From the NCBI GenBank assembly GCA_046484625.1, contig JAWOIO010000121.1, forward strand, positions 1 to 16,558: a DNA stretch of 16,558 nt, read 5' to 3'. Positions 1 through 7,578 of the stretch are shown piece after piece. Every line of letters begins with the position of its first letter. Within the stretch, counting starts at the first letter, position 1. The stretch is from DASUAO01 sp046484625. GTDB taxonomy: Bacteria > Actinomycetota > Acidimicrobiia > IMCC26256 > PALSA-555. The notes beneath the pieces were generated by a model. The model was not told the DNA's origin, did no database searches, and was given only the letters and a program-made list of their open reading frames with translations. A program made the translations under genes and the position numbers.

Positions 1-1518
1 GCCGGGGGATTCCCCGAGGTAGAGGAAGCCGTAACCCTCGTCGCGGAACGTGAGGCCGGCGTCGCGCAGGGCCACGCCCCAGTCGCCGCGGACGGACGGG
101 TCCGTCTCCTCCATGCCGTGGTCGGCGACGAGGCAGAACGCAGTGTCGTCGAACACGCCTGCCCGCTCGACCGCAGCGAGGACGTCGCCCATGCGGGCGT
201 CGCTGTCGCGGATCGCGGCCGCGGCGATCTCGGAGTACGGGCCGCCCTCGTGCATGGCGGCATCCGTGAGGGTGAAGTTGCAGAACATGAAGCGCGGGTG
301 GGGATAGGACTCGTCGCGGTACGTCCCGTCCCAGATGCCGATCGCCTGCTCGGTGCCCATGTGGTCGACGACCGAGGACCACGAGTAGTCCTTCGACGGG
401 CGCACGAACCGGTCGGTCGTGTGGGGGAGACCCTCCGGCGACTTCGGGATCGGTGGCACGTCGCCGGCCCGGAAGAAGCCGAACGTCGAGTAGTCGGCGT
501 CGATGTCACACGGTTCGTTCACCGACGCGCTGAAGGCCTCGGGCTCGTGTCGGTGGAGGACGGTGTGGATCGACTCGACGCCGTCGAACGCGTGCGCCAT
601 CGCCCACGGCCAGGTGGCGTTCGAGTTCGTGATGATCTGCTCGCCACTGCGCCGATCGAACCACGCGTTGTGCAGGATCCCGTGGTGGCCCGGGAGCCGT
701 CCGGTGAGGATCGACGTGTGGTTCGCGAGCGTCACCGTCGGGAGCCCGGCCATCGCGCCGTGGCGGTACGCGGTGCCCATCGCGAGGAGTCGCGCCGTGT
801 TCGGCGCCTCGCCCCGGGCGGCCATGTCGTAGAGCACGTTGGGGTTGGTGCCGTCGAAGAGGAAGGCGACGACGTGCTTCGGCCGACCTCCCGCGAGGTC
901 GAGGGCATCCTCGCGGACGACGCCGTCCTGGCCCCGGAGGATGGATCCGTCGGCGTTCGTCGGGGCGCCCAGGAGCGTGAGCAGGGTGGGCGCGACGTCG
1001 ACCAGGCGGGCGGATCGATCCACGAGCCCGTCGGCGCGCACGCCCTTGCCGGCCAGCACGAAGGGCGCGCGAGCCTGGACGACGCCCAGCGAGCCGTGCT
1101 CGCCCCGATGGCCGCCCTGGTCCTCCCAGTTGTGGTCGGCGGAGTGGATCACGCAGAGATCCGGCGCGGCCGGATGGTCGAAGAGCTGCGCCACCTGGTC
1201 GAAGGCCTGGGGGTAGGCGTTCTCCCGCCGGTGCGGGTGCTGCTGGGCGACCTCGGCGGCGAGCGGGCTGAACTTCGACGGGGACTGGTCGGCGAGGGGG
1301 TCGAAGCCCTCGGTGTCGAGCACCTCGTAGCCGTCGTCGCGACGGGCGAACCGAACCGACCCGTCGTGGGTCCGCGCCTCGTAGGCGCCCTCGCGGGCCA
1401 GCAGCACCATGTCGACGATCGGCTCGAGGCTCGAGTCGGTGAGCACCTCGAGGGCCGATTCGGCCGCCGCACCCCGTTCCGGGGCCAGCCAGGTGGGTTG
1501 CGAGCGCGCAGGATTCAC
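1..1518 (-). CDS. Alkaline phosphatase superfamily phosphodiesterase (partial, 3' end off window)
   Basis: This frame is open from the GTG at 1516-1518 to the left edge (506 codons, no stop), so the C-terminus is missing. Residues about 215-475 read as a type I phosphodiesterase/nucleotide pyrophosphatase core. They contain DG at 222-223, the nucleophile region PTVTLANH with Thr263 and Asn266, the metal pair Asp419/His423 (DAAMH) and Asp466/His467 (ADHGM). The 47-residue step from Asp419 to Asp466 equals the spacing I recall for NPP1-type enzymes. The family hydrolyses phosphodiester or pyrophosphate bonds with two metal ions; the substrate here is unknown. Residues about 120-180 (ADHNW, EHGSL, then DVAPTLLTLLG) look like the C-terminal lobe of the same superfamily placed in front. 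No signal peptide is visible. GTG 1518 is the first plausible start after the in-frame stop at 1621-1623. A GGGAG sits only 2 nt before it, which is tight. The gene is divergent from the ribosomal protein operon. Confidence 0.88.
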   Translation of the reverse strand, partial: MNPARSQPTWLAPERGAAAESALEVLTDSSLEPIVDMVLLAREGAYEARTHDGSVRFARRDDGYEVLDTEGFDPLADQSPSKFSPLAAEVAQQHPHRRENAYPQAFDQVAQLFDHPAAPDLCVIHSADHNWEDQGGHRGEHGSLGVVQARAPFVLAGKGVRADGLVDRSARLVDVAPTLLTLLGAPTNADGSILRGQDGVVREDALDLAGGRPKHVVAFLFDGTNPNVLYDMAARGEAPNTARLLAMGTAYRHGAMAGLPTVTLANHTSILTGRLPGHHGILHNAWFDRRSGEQIITNSNATWPWAMAHAFDGVESIHTVLHRHEPEAFSASVNEPCDIDADYSTFGFFRAGDVPPIPKSPEGLPHTTDRFVRPSKDYSWSSVVDHMGTEQAIGIWDGTYRDESYPHPRFMFCNFTLTDAAMHEGGPYSEIAAAAIRDSDARMGDVLAAVERAGVFDDTAFCLVADHGMEETDPSVRGDWGVALRDAGLTFRDEGYGFLYLGESPG

Positions 1519-1544
1519 CGCTCCCGAGGATACCGGCCGGCCGT

Positions 1545-1604
1545 CGACCCCTTCCGGTGACGCTTCCAGCCCGTCGACCCCTTCTGGTGACGCTTCCAGC
1601 CCTC
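1545..1604 (+). repeat. 30-bp tandem repeat array A (2 copies)
   Basis: Two adjacent 30-bp units, 1545-1574 and 1575-1604, differ at one base inside the conserved part and again at the very end. Each contains a core of the form GACCCCTTCYGGTGAC, at 1546-1561 and 1576-1591. The array lies 27 bp upstream of the phosphodiesterase GTG start, so it could be in that gene's 5' untranslated region or promoter. The unit is about two-thirds identical to the reverse complement of the array B unit. Confidence 0.85.
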
Positions 1605-1606
1605 CT

Positions 1607-1696
1607 GGGGGCCCGATCGGTCACGAGAACGGGTCAGGGGGCGTGATCGGTCACGAGAACGCGTCAGGGGGCCCGATCGGTCACGAGAACGGGGAC
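1607..1696 (-). repeat. 30-bp tandem repeat array B (3 copies, opposite orientation to A)
   Basis: Three adjacent 30-bp units lie at 1607-1636, 1637-1666 and 1667-1696. On the minus strand each carries a core near GACCCGTTCTCGTGAC (plus-strand positions 1620-1635, 1650-1665 and 1680-1695), with at most two changes per copy. The array ends 13 bp before the likely -35 of the rplM promoter, so it could be an operator or upstream activator region. There are no spacers between copies, so it is not CRISPR-like. Confidence 0.87.
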
Positions 1697-1709
1697 GGAA
1701 GGCGCCCGA

Positions 1710-1739
1710 TTGCCGGTCCCGGCACCGGCTCGGTAGGAT
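1710..1739 (+). promoter_or_regulatory. Probable sigma70-type promoter for the rplM-rpsI operon
   Basis: TTGCCG at 1710-1715 and TAGGAT at 1734-1739 are separated by 18 bp. This is a good match to an actinobacterial housekeeping promoter. It lies just after repeat array B and about 110 nt before rplM. It is the only clear promoter on the plus strand before a nearly gapless run of fifteen genes. The call rests on consensus only. Confidence 0.6.
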
Positions 1740-1753
1740 GGACCTTCGTTCCC

Positions 1754-1767
1754 GGCCCGATCGGGCC
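1754..1767. promoter_or_regulatory. 14-bp perfect palindrome in the rplM leader
   Basis: GGCCCGATCGGGCC is self-complementary and lies about 15 bp downstream of the likely -10 element. In RNA it could form only a short stem, so a DNA-binding site is as likely as an RNA structure. Eleven of its bases (GGCCCGATCGG) also occur in units 1 and 3 of repeat array B just upstream. L13 leader autoregulation is known in other bacteria, but nothing here proves it. Confidence 0.4.
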
Positions 1768-1851
1768 CCGGTCGACCCCACGTCAGAGCACCCGGTCACA
1801 GCACGTTGGGGACGGCCCAGCACATCGAGATCGAACAGGACCAGGACCCGC

Positions 1852-2301
1852 GTGCGCACCTTCTCCCCCAAGCCGAGCGACATCACGCACGAGTGGCGCG
1901 TCGTCGACGCGGACGGTGCCGTCCTCGGCCGCCTCGCGTCGGAGGTCGCCCACCTGCTGCGCGGCAAGCACAAGCCGATCTGGGCGCCGAACGTCGACAC
2001 CGGCGATCACGTCATCGTGATCAACGCCTCCAGGCTCGACATCAGCCAGCGCAAGCTCACCGACAAGCAGTACTACCGGCACTCCGGGTATCCCGGTGGT
2101 CTGCGGGCCGAGTCGCTCGAGCACCTGCTCGCCCGTGACCCGCACCGGGTCGTGAAGCTGGCGGTCAAGGGGATGCTCCCGAAGGGACCGCTCGGTCGGG
2201 CCATGCTCCGCAAGCTCAAGGTCTACCCGGACGCCAACCACCCGCACGCCGCCCAGCAGCCGACGCCGCACCCGCTCGCCTCGTCGCGCCGCACCGCCTG
2301 A
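1852..2301 (+). CDS. rplM: 50S ribosomal protein L13
   Basis: The 149-residue protein matches bacterial L13 along its full length. It starts MRTFSPKPSDITHEW and contains DADGAVLGRLASEVA, LLRGKHKP, DTGDHVIVINA, YRHSGYPGG, VKGMLPKGPLGR and the C-terminal HPHAAQQP. L13 binds 23S rRNA early in 50S assembly. I chose GTG 1852 because homology begins there and AGGA at 1843-1846 is 5 nt upstream. The upstream in-frame ATG at 1738 overlaps the likely -10 box and cannot be the start. It is the first gene of the operon, 26 nt before rpsI. The tail after HAAQQP is a little longer and more basic than usual. Confidence 0.97.
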   Translation: MRTFSPKPSDITHEWRVVDADGAVLGRLASEVAHLLRGKHKPIWAPNVDTGDHVIVINASRLDISQRKLTDKQYYRHSGYPGGLRAESLEHLLARDPHRVVKLAVKGMLPKGPLGRAMLRKLKVYPDANHPHAAQQPTPHPLASSRRTA

Positions 2302-2327
2302 TCGACCACCCCCAGGAGTCAGCACCC

Positions 2328-2720
2328 GTGACGAAGCCCCTCGTCCAGAGCACCGGTCGCCGGAAGACCGCGATCGCACGCGTGCGCCTGCGTCCGGGTA
2401 CCGGCAAGATCATGATCAACGGTCGACCGGTCGCCGAGTACTTCCCCGTTCCCACGCACGCGCAGCACGCGACCGAGCCGCTGCGGCTCTCCGAGACCGC
2501 CGACGTGTACGACGTCGACGCGACGTTGGTAGGTGGTGGAGTGAGCGGGCAGGCCGGTGCCGTCCGGCTCGGCATCGCCCGGGCGCTCGTCAGCCTCGAC
2601 GACGAGCTGCGTCCGCTCCTGAAGCGGGCCGGTCACCTGGCCCGCGACGCCCGCGAGAAGGAGCGCCGCAAGTACGGCCTCAAGAAGGCGCGCAAGGCGC
2701 CTCAGTACTCGAAGCGGTAG
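2328..2720 (+). CDS. rpsI: 30S ribosomal protein S9
   Basis: This is a full-length S9 of 130 residues. It shows TGRRKTAIARVRLRPGTG near the N-terminus, a central GGGVSGQAGAVRLGIARAL, and the basic tail KKARKAPQYSKR, which in this family reaches toward the P-site tRNA anticodon loop. The start is GTG 2328, with AGGAG at 2314-2318 nine nt upstream. The rplM-rpsI pair is conserved in bacteria. The TAG stop is followed by a 28-nt gap and glmM, with no terminator visible. Confidence 0.97.
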   Translation: MTKPLVQSTGRRKTAIARVRLRPGTGKIMINGRPVAEYFPVPTHAQHATEPLRLSETADVYDVDATLVGGGVSGQAGAVRLGIARALVSLDDELRPLLKRAGHLARDAREKERRKYGLKKARKAPQYSKR

Positions 2721-2748
2721 CCGCGCTCCGGCGCGCCCCGAACTCGAC

Positions 2749-4137
2749 GTGACACTCCGCTTCGGTACTGACGGGATCCGTGGGGTCGCGAACCACGAGC
2801 TGACCCCCGAGCTCGTCACCGCCCTCGGCCGCGCCGCGGCGCGCGTGCTCGGCACGGGCACCCCGTTCGTCGTCGGTCGCGACACCCGTCGCTCCGGGCC
2901 TCTCCTCCAGGCCGCGCTCGTCGCCGGGATCTGCGCCGAGGGGGCCGACGTCGAGCTGGCCGGCGTGCTCCCGACGCCGGGCGTCGCGCACCTCGCCAAG
3001 GTGCGAGAGGCGCCCGCGGCCGTGATCTCGGCGAGTCACAACTCGTTCGAGGACAACGGCATCAAGCTCTTCGCCGCCGGGGGCCGGAAGGTCACCGAGG
3101 AGATCGAGCGCCACGTCGAGCACGAGCTCCGTCGACTCGCCACGACCGTCCCGGACCCGGGCCCGATCGGGGCGGGGATCGGGGTCGACCGCCCGATGAA
3201 GGACCCTCTCGGCGAGTACGTCGCCCACGCCGTGGCTGCGCTCGAAGGGCGCACGCTCGACGGGGTGACGGTGGTCCTCGACTGCGCCAACGGCGCCGCC
3301 TTCCGCACCGCACCGCGGATCTTCCGAGAGCTCGGGGCCGACGTCGAGGTGCTCCACGCCCAGCCCGACGGAACCAACATCAATCGGGACTGCGGATCGA
3401 CCGCGCCCGACTCGCTCCGCGAGGCGGTGCTCGCCACCGGCGCCCGTGCGGGGCTCGCACTCGACGGTGACGGTGACCGCATGATCGCGGTCGACGAGCG
3501 AGGCGGGATCGTCGACGGCGACCAGCTCATGGCGGTGTGCGCGCTCGACCTCAAGGAGCGTGACCGCCTCCGGGGCAACGCGGTCGTCGCGACAGTCATG
3601 TCGAACCTCGGCCTTCGCCGGTGCCTCGCCGCGCACGACATCGAGTTCGTGGAGGTCCCCGTCGGTGACCGGAACGTCCTCGACGAGCTCGAGCGCCGCG
3701 ACCTCGCGCTCGGTGGCGAGCAGTCGGGCCACGTGATCTTCGCCGACACGTCGACGACGGGCGACGGCGCCCTGACCGGAGCGTTCCTGCTCGACGTCGT
3801 GCACGGAACCGGGCACGCGCTCTCGTTGCTCACGGGCGTGATGCAGCGGTTCCCGCAGGTCTTGCGCAACGTCGCCGTGCGCGACCGAGCGGGACTCGAC
3901 GCCGACGCGACGTTCTGGGCCGAAGTGCGCGAGGTGGAAGAGGAGCTGGCACCCGACGGACGCGTCCTGGTCCGGCCGTCGGGGACCGAGCCGCTGGTGC
4001 GGGTCATGGTCGAGGCGCCGAGCGTCGAACGCGCCGAGCTCGTCGCGGACCGTCTCGTCGAGTCCGTGGAACGTGCGTGCAGCAGCGGCGCCGTTGACTC
4101 TGCCAAGACCGAGGATCGCCCCTACGGCGATCACTAG
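2749..4137 (+). CDS. glmM: Phosphoglucosamine mutase
   Basis: GlmM converts glucosamine-6-phosphate to glucosamine-1-phosphate on the cytosolic route to UDP-GlcNAc, the precursor of peptidoglycan. The 462 residues have the family length and order: the N-terminal RFGTDGIRG, the phosphoserine loop ISASHN with Ser96 as phosphate carrier, the metal loop DGDGDR at 239-244, GGEQSGH in domain 3, and the phosphate-binding RPSGTEPLVRV from 409. The DGDGDR and SASHN forms favour GlmM over general phosphoglucomutases, and the next gene, glmS, supplies its substrate. The start is GTG 2749, where homology begins, with no strong Shine-Dalgarno. It ends with TAG 12 nt before glmS. Confidence 0.96.
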   Translation: MTLRFGTDGIRGVANHELTPELVTALGRAAARVLGTGTPFVVGRDTRRSGPLLQAALVAGICAEGADVELAGVLPTPGVAHLAKVREAPAAVISASHNSFEDNGIKLFAAGGRKVTEEIERHVEHELRRLATTVPDPGPIGAGIGVDRPMKDPLGEYVAHAVAALEGRTLDGVTVVLDCANGAAFRTAPRIFRELGADVEVLHAQPDGTNINRDCGSTAPDSLREAVLATGARAGLALDGDGDRMIAVDERGGIVDGDQLMAVCALDLKERDRLRGNAVVATVMSNLGLRRCLAAHDIEFVEVPVGDRNVLDELERRDLALGGEQSGHVIFADTSTTGDGALTGAFLLDVVHGTGHALSLLTGVMQRFPQVLRNVAVRDRAGLDADATFWAEVREVEEELAPDGRVLVRPSGTEPLVRVMVEAPSVERAELVADRLVESVERACSSGAVDSAKTEDRPYGDH

Positions 4138-4149
4138 GCTGGTCGTCGC

Positions 4150-7100
4150 ATGTGCGGGATCATCGGCGTCGTCCGCCGCCGGAGCACGCGCGTCCCCCCG
4201 TCGCTCGGTCCGCTGACCGCTGAGCTCGTCGCGTCCCTCGAGCAGGTCACGAGCTGGACCCAGGGTGTGGGCCCCCTCGCCGACGCCGCGGCGGCGGTCG
4301 AAGCAGTCGATCTCGCGTTGCGCGGGGTACCCGGGGTCCGAGCCCTGCTCGGAGACCGCGCGGGTGCCCTCGCGATCGAGCACCACACGACCCAGCTCTC
4401 GGAGGCGATCGCCGCGCACGAAGCCGAGCTCGACGCCGGAGCGCTGGAGGTCGACGTCACCGAGCTCGAGGCCGTCAATGCGGCGCTCCTCCGGGCCAAG
4501 GACGCGGCGTGGGCGGTGCACCACGACCGGCTGCGCACGGCACGAGCCGTCGGCGACCTCGCCGGCGCGGATGCCGGTGTGGCCGCGATCGAGGCCTTCA
4601 CCTCGATCCAGGTCGCGCTGTCGGCCCTCGATCGGCTCGAGGTCCGGGGTCGCGACTCCGCCGGCCTCCACCTGCTCGTGCGTCACCACGCGCTCGACCT
4701 CTCGGACGCGGCGATCGCAGGTCTCGTCGGGCGCCGTTCGGCCGACGAGCTGTTCGAGCACTGTGCGGTGCGGGCACCCGACGGGATGCTGTCGCTCGTG
4801 TACAAGGCCGCGGCAGAGATCGGGGAGCTGGGCGACAACACCCGGCATCTCCGCGACGCGATCCGGGACGACGAGCTCCTCCACCTCGCACTCGAAGCCG
4901 AGACCGCCGAGGTCGTCGTGCTCGGCCACACCCGCTGGGCGAGCGTCGGGATCATCTCCCAGCCGAACGCCCACCCGTTGAACTCCGACGAGCTCGAGCG
5001 GGCCGACGGCCCGTACGTCGTCGCGGCGCTGAACGGCGACGTCGACAACTACGCGGACCTCACCGCGCTCGAGAGCCTGCGGCTCCCGGCCGAGATCACC
5101 ACCGACGCGAAGGTGATCCCGACCCTGGTGTCGCACCACGTCGAATCGGGGAGTGCGTCCACCGAGGCCTTCCGCGCCACCGTCGCCGCGCTCGAAGGCT
5201 CGGTCGCGATCGGGGCAAACATCGCGGCATCGCCGGAACAGCTCCACCTCGCCTTGCGCGGCAGTGGGCAGGCGCTCTACGTCGGGATCGCCGAGGACGA
5301 GTTCGTGATCGCGAGCGAGCCCTACGGCCTCGTGGAGGAGACCCCGGACTACGTTCGCCTCGACGGCGAGACCCCCTCCGATCCGAACCGACCCGGCGCG
5401 ACCCGAGGCCAGATCCTGGTCGTCGACGCGACCCTGGCCGGGTCGCTTGCCGGTCTCGAGCGGATCGCGTACGACGGCACGAGCCTCCCCTTCACCGACG
5501 ACGACGTGCAGCGCGCGCAGATCACGACCCGCGACATCGACCGTGGAGCGTTCCCGCACTTCCTCCTCAAGGAGGTGTCCGAAGCGCCGGGATCGTTCCG
5601 CAAGACCCTGCGCGGGAAGGTCGTCGAGGACGACGCGGGCCTGCTCACGGTGTCGTTGCCGGCGGGGGCCTTGCCCGATGGGGTCCGCTCCCGGCTGTCG
5701 AGCGGAGAGATCCGCCATGTGGTCGTGGTCGGCCAGGGGACGGCCGCGGTCGCCGGCACGAGCATGGCCGCGACGCTGGCCGAAGCAGTGGCCGGTCGAG
5801 TCGTGGTGACCCCCATGCTCGCGACCGAGCTGTCGGGGTTCGGTGTCCGCGACGACATGCGCGACACGCTCGTGGTGGCCATCAGCCAGAGCGGCACCAC
5901 GACCGACACGAACCGGACGGTCGACGTCGTGCGCGACCGTGGTGCCGCGGTCATCTCGATCGTCAACCGTCGCAACAGCGACCTGGTCGACAAGTCCGAC
6001 GGAGTGCTCTTCACGTCGGACGGTCGCGACGTCGAGATGAGCGTCGCCTCGACGAAGGCCTTCTACGCCCAGATCGCTGCCGGGAACCTGCTCGCGCTCG
6101 CGATCGCCGACAGCGTCGGCGTGCTCGACCCGGAATGGGGGCACGGACTCCTCGTCGCGATGCGCGCGCTCCCCGCCGCGATGTCGGAGGTGGTCGAGGG
6201 CCGTGACGAGATCGCCGCGGTCGCGCAGCGCCACGTCCTCCCTCGTCGCTACTGGGCGGTGGTGGGCAACGGCGCCAACACGATCGCGGCGCACGAGCTG
6301 CGGATCAAGCTCTCGGAGCTCTGCTACAAGGCGATCGCGTGCGACGTGACCGAGGACAAGAAGCACATCGACCTCTCGTCGGAGCCACTCATCCTGGTGT
6401 GCGCGGCCGGACTCGTCGGGTCGAACGTCGACGACGTCGGCAAGGAGGTCGCGATCTACCGTGCGCACCGATCGGCGCCGATCGTGATCTCGAGCGGTGG
6501 GCGGACGTACCCCGACGCGCTCGAGACCATCTCGGTGCCGGCGGTGCACCCCGGCCTGGACTTCGTCCTCGCCGCCGTCGCGGGGCATCTCTTCGGGTAT
6601 GAGGCCGCGCTCGCGATCGACGCGTCGGCGCGTCCGCTGCGCGAGGCCCGAGCCGCGGTCGAAGCCGCCGCGCCGGGTGCTCCCGATGCCCTCCTCGATC
6701 GCCTCGGGCCCGAGATCCAGGCTCCGGCGCGCCGGTTCTTCGACGGCCTCCGCGCCGGTGGGTACGACGGCTCGCTGGAGGCCAGCACCGCGGCGCGTCT
6801 CGCGTCGCTCCTGCGCTATGCCACCGGGGCCATCTCGCTCGACTCCTACGAGATCGAGCACGGGAAGGTCGGTGTGCCCAGCACGGTCGTCCAGGACCTC
6901 ACGACTGCGCTCACCGAGGGCATCGAGGAGCTGACGCGCCCGGTCGACGCCATCAAGCACCAGGCCAAGACGGTGACCGTCGGGATCTCGCGATCCGACG
7001 AGACGTTGCTCCAGGCGCCGCTCGTCCGCGAGGTCCTGGCTGCCGGTGCGCCGCGGGACGGGCTCACGTATCGGGCGCTGCGCACCCTCGTGGACCTCGA

Positions 7101-7578
7101 CCCCGCGGTCGCCGAGGTGACCGGGTACACGCGCTACCGCATCGAAGGCGACGTAGCCGCGGATACCGCGACGGTTCATGTGGTCGACAAGGGTGGCGTC
7201 GCGGCGGGGCTGGCGTCGAGCACGGAGACGGACCCGACGCTCCGTGGAACCAAGCACAGGGTCGCGGCCCAGCGCGAGGTGACCGCCGTGCTCGGACGCA
7301 GGGACGGTCGCACGCTCGTCATCGTCCCCGAGGTGAAGCAGAGCCAGACCGTCGGCTTGACGCTCCTGCACGTGCGGTTCGCCGAGCACCTCGCCGCCGA
7401 CTCCATGCGGGCGGTCCTCCAGGGCTACCAGGGTCGGTACGGCGCGCTGAAGGACGCGGTCACCGAGACCGAGCCGACCTTCGACGACGCCGTACTCGCA
7501 ACCGTGCCCGTCGTAGAGCTCCTCACGGCGCCGGTGTACGTCCTCGCCGAGCGTTGGCGGGGCTCGCAGTCCGCCTGA
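4150..7578 (+). CDS. glmS: Glucosamine-6-phosphate synthase, unusually long (1142 aa)
   Basis: GlmS makes glucosamine-6-phosphate from fructose-6-phosphate and glutamine. The glutaminase half has nucleophile Cys2 in MCGIIGVV, then RLEVRGRDSAG at 162-172, GHTRWAS from 259, NGD at 295-297 and Asp319. The two SIS domains of the isomerase half show SQSGTTTDT at 579-587 and SVASTKAF from 631. Glu716, Lys720, Glu723 and His739 align with the E. coli catalytic region, and AKTVTV at 939-944 fits the ring-opening lysine (Lys940). The usual length is about 610 residues. Extra sequence lies at about 9-150 (helix-rich), about 175-255, about 840-925 and after 945 (about 200 residues of no family I recognise). 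The usual KHGPLAL motif reads KHIDLSS. The frame is continuous, so this is not an assembly artefact by frameshift. It follows glmM. Confidence 0.9.
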   Translation: MCGIIGVVRRRSTRVPPSLGPLTAELVASLEQVTSWTQGVGPLADAAAAVEAVDLALRGVPGVRALLGDRAGALAIEHHTTQLSEAIAAHEAELDAGALEVDVTELEAVNAALLRAKDAAWAVHHDRLRTARAVGDLAGADAGVAAIEAFTSIQVALSALDRLEVRGRDSAGLHLLVRHHALDLSDAAIAGLVGRRSADELFEHCAVRAPDGMLSLVYKAAAEIGELGDNTRHLRDAIRDDELLHLALEAETAEVVVLGHTRWASVGIISQPNAHPLNSDELERADGPYVVAALNGDVDNYADLTALESLRLPAEITTDAKVIPTLVSHHVESGSASTEAFRATVAALEGSVAIGANIAASPEQLHLALRGSGQALYVGIAEDEFVIASEPYGLVEETPDYVRLDGETPSDPNRPGATRGQILVVDATLAGSLAGLERIAYDGTSLPFTDDDVQRAQITTRDIDRGAFPHFLLKEVSEAPGSFRKTLRGKVVEDDAGLLTVSLPAGALPDGVRSRLSSGEIRHVVVVGQGTAAVAGTSMAATLAEAVAGRVVVTPMLATELSGFGVRDDMRDTLVVAISQSGTTTDTNRTVDVVRDRGAAVISIVNRRNSDLVDKSDGVLFTSDGRDVEMSVASTKAFYAQIAAGNLLALAIADSVGVLDPEWGHGLLVAMRALPAAMSEVVEGRDEIAAVAQRHVLPRRYWAVVGNGANTIAAHELRIKLSELCYKAIACDVTEDKKHIDLSSEPLILVCAAGLVGSNVDDVGKEVAIYRAHRSAPIVISSGGRTYPDALETISVPAVHPGLDFVLAAVAGHLFGYEAALAIDASARPLREARAAVEAAAPGAPDALLDRLGPEIQAPARRFFDGLRAGGYDGSLEASTAARLASLLRYATGAISLDSYEIEHGKVGVPSTVVQDLTTALTEGIEELTRPVDAIKHQAKTVTVGISRSDETLLQAPLVREVLAAGAPRDGLTYRALRTLVDLDPAVAEVTGYTRYRIEGDVAADTATVHVVDKGGVAAGLASSTETDPTLRGTKHRVAAQREVTAVLGRRDGRTLVIVPEVKQSQTVGLTLLHVRFAEHLAADSMRAVLQGYQGRYGALKDAVTETEPTFDDAVLATVPVVELLTAPVYVLAERWRGSQSA

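Larger units (their letters stand above)
1519..1851. other. Divergent intergenic region between phosphodiesterase and rplM
   Basis: This 333-bp gap holds, from left to right, two copies and then three inverted copies of a related 30-bp unit, a sigma70-like promoter facing rplM, and a leader of about 110 nt with a 14-bp palindrome. I see no convincing protein gene in it. The frames that stay open across it do so because GC-rich sequence has few stops, and they encode low-complexity Arg/Gly/Ser strings. Confidence 0.75.

Noticed and set aside
118..1560. A plus-strand open frame of 480 codons opposite the phosphodiesterase.
   Set aside because: The minus-strand frame carries the ordered catalytic motifs of a known superfamily; the plus-strand product is a Val/Arg/Gly-rich string without motifs.
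506..1624. A minus-strand 372-codon frame starting upstream of the phosphodiesterase GTG.
   Set aside because: It is in a different frame from the motif-bearing one and encodes an Arg/Pro/Gly-rich string.
1545..1696. CRISPR array in the intergenic repeats.
   Set aside because: Units are directly adjacent with no unique spacers, they occur in two orientations, and no cas gene is present.
1738..1851. An upstream start for rplM at ATG 1738, adding 38 residues.
   Set aside because: That ATG overlaps the likely -10 element, the extra residues are not L13-like, and GTG 1852 has a proper ribosome site and begins at the conserved MRTFSPKP.
2721..2748. Terminator between rpsI and glmM (GCGC-TCCG-GCGC hairpin).
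   Set aside because: The stem is only four base pairs and no T run follows; glmM starts 28 nt after rpsI, so read-through is more likely.
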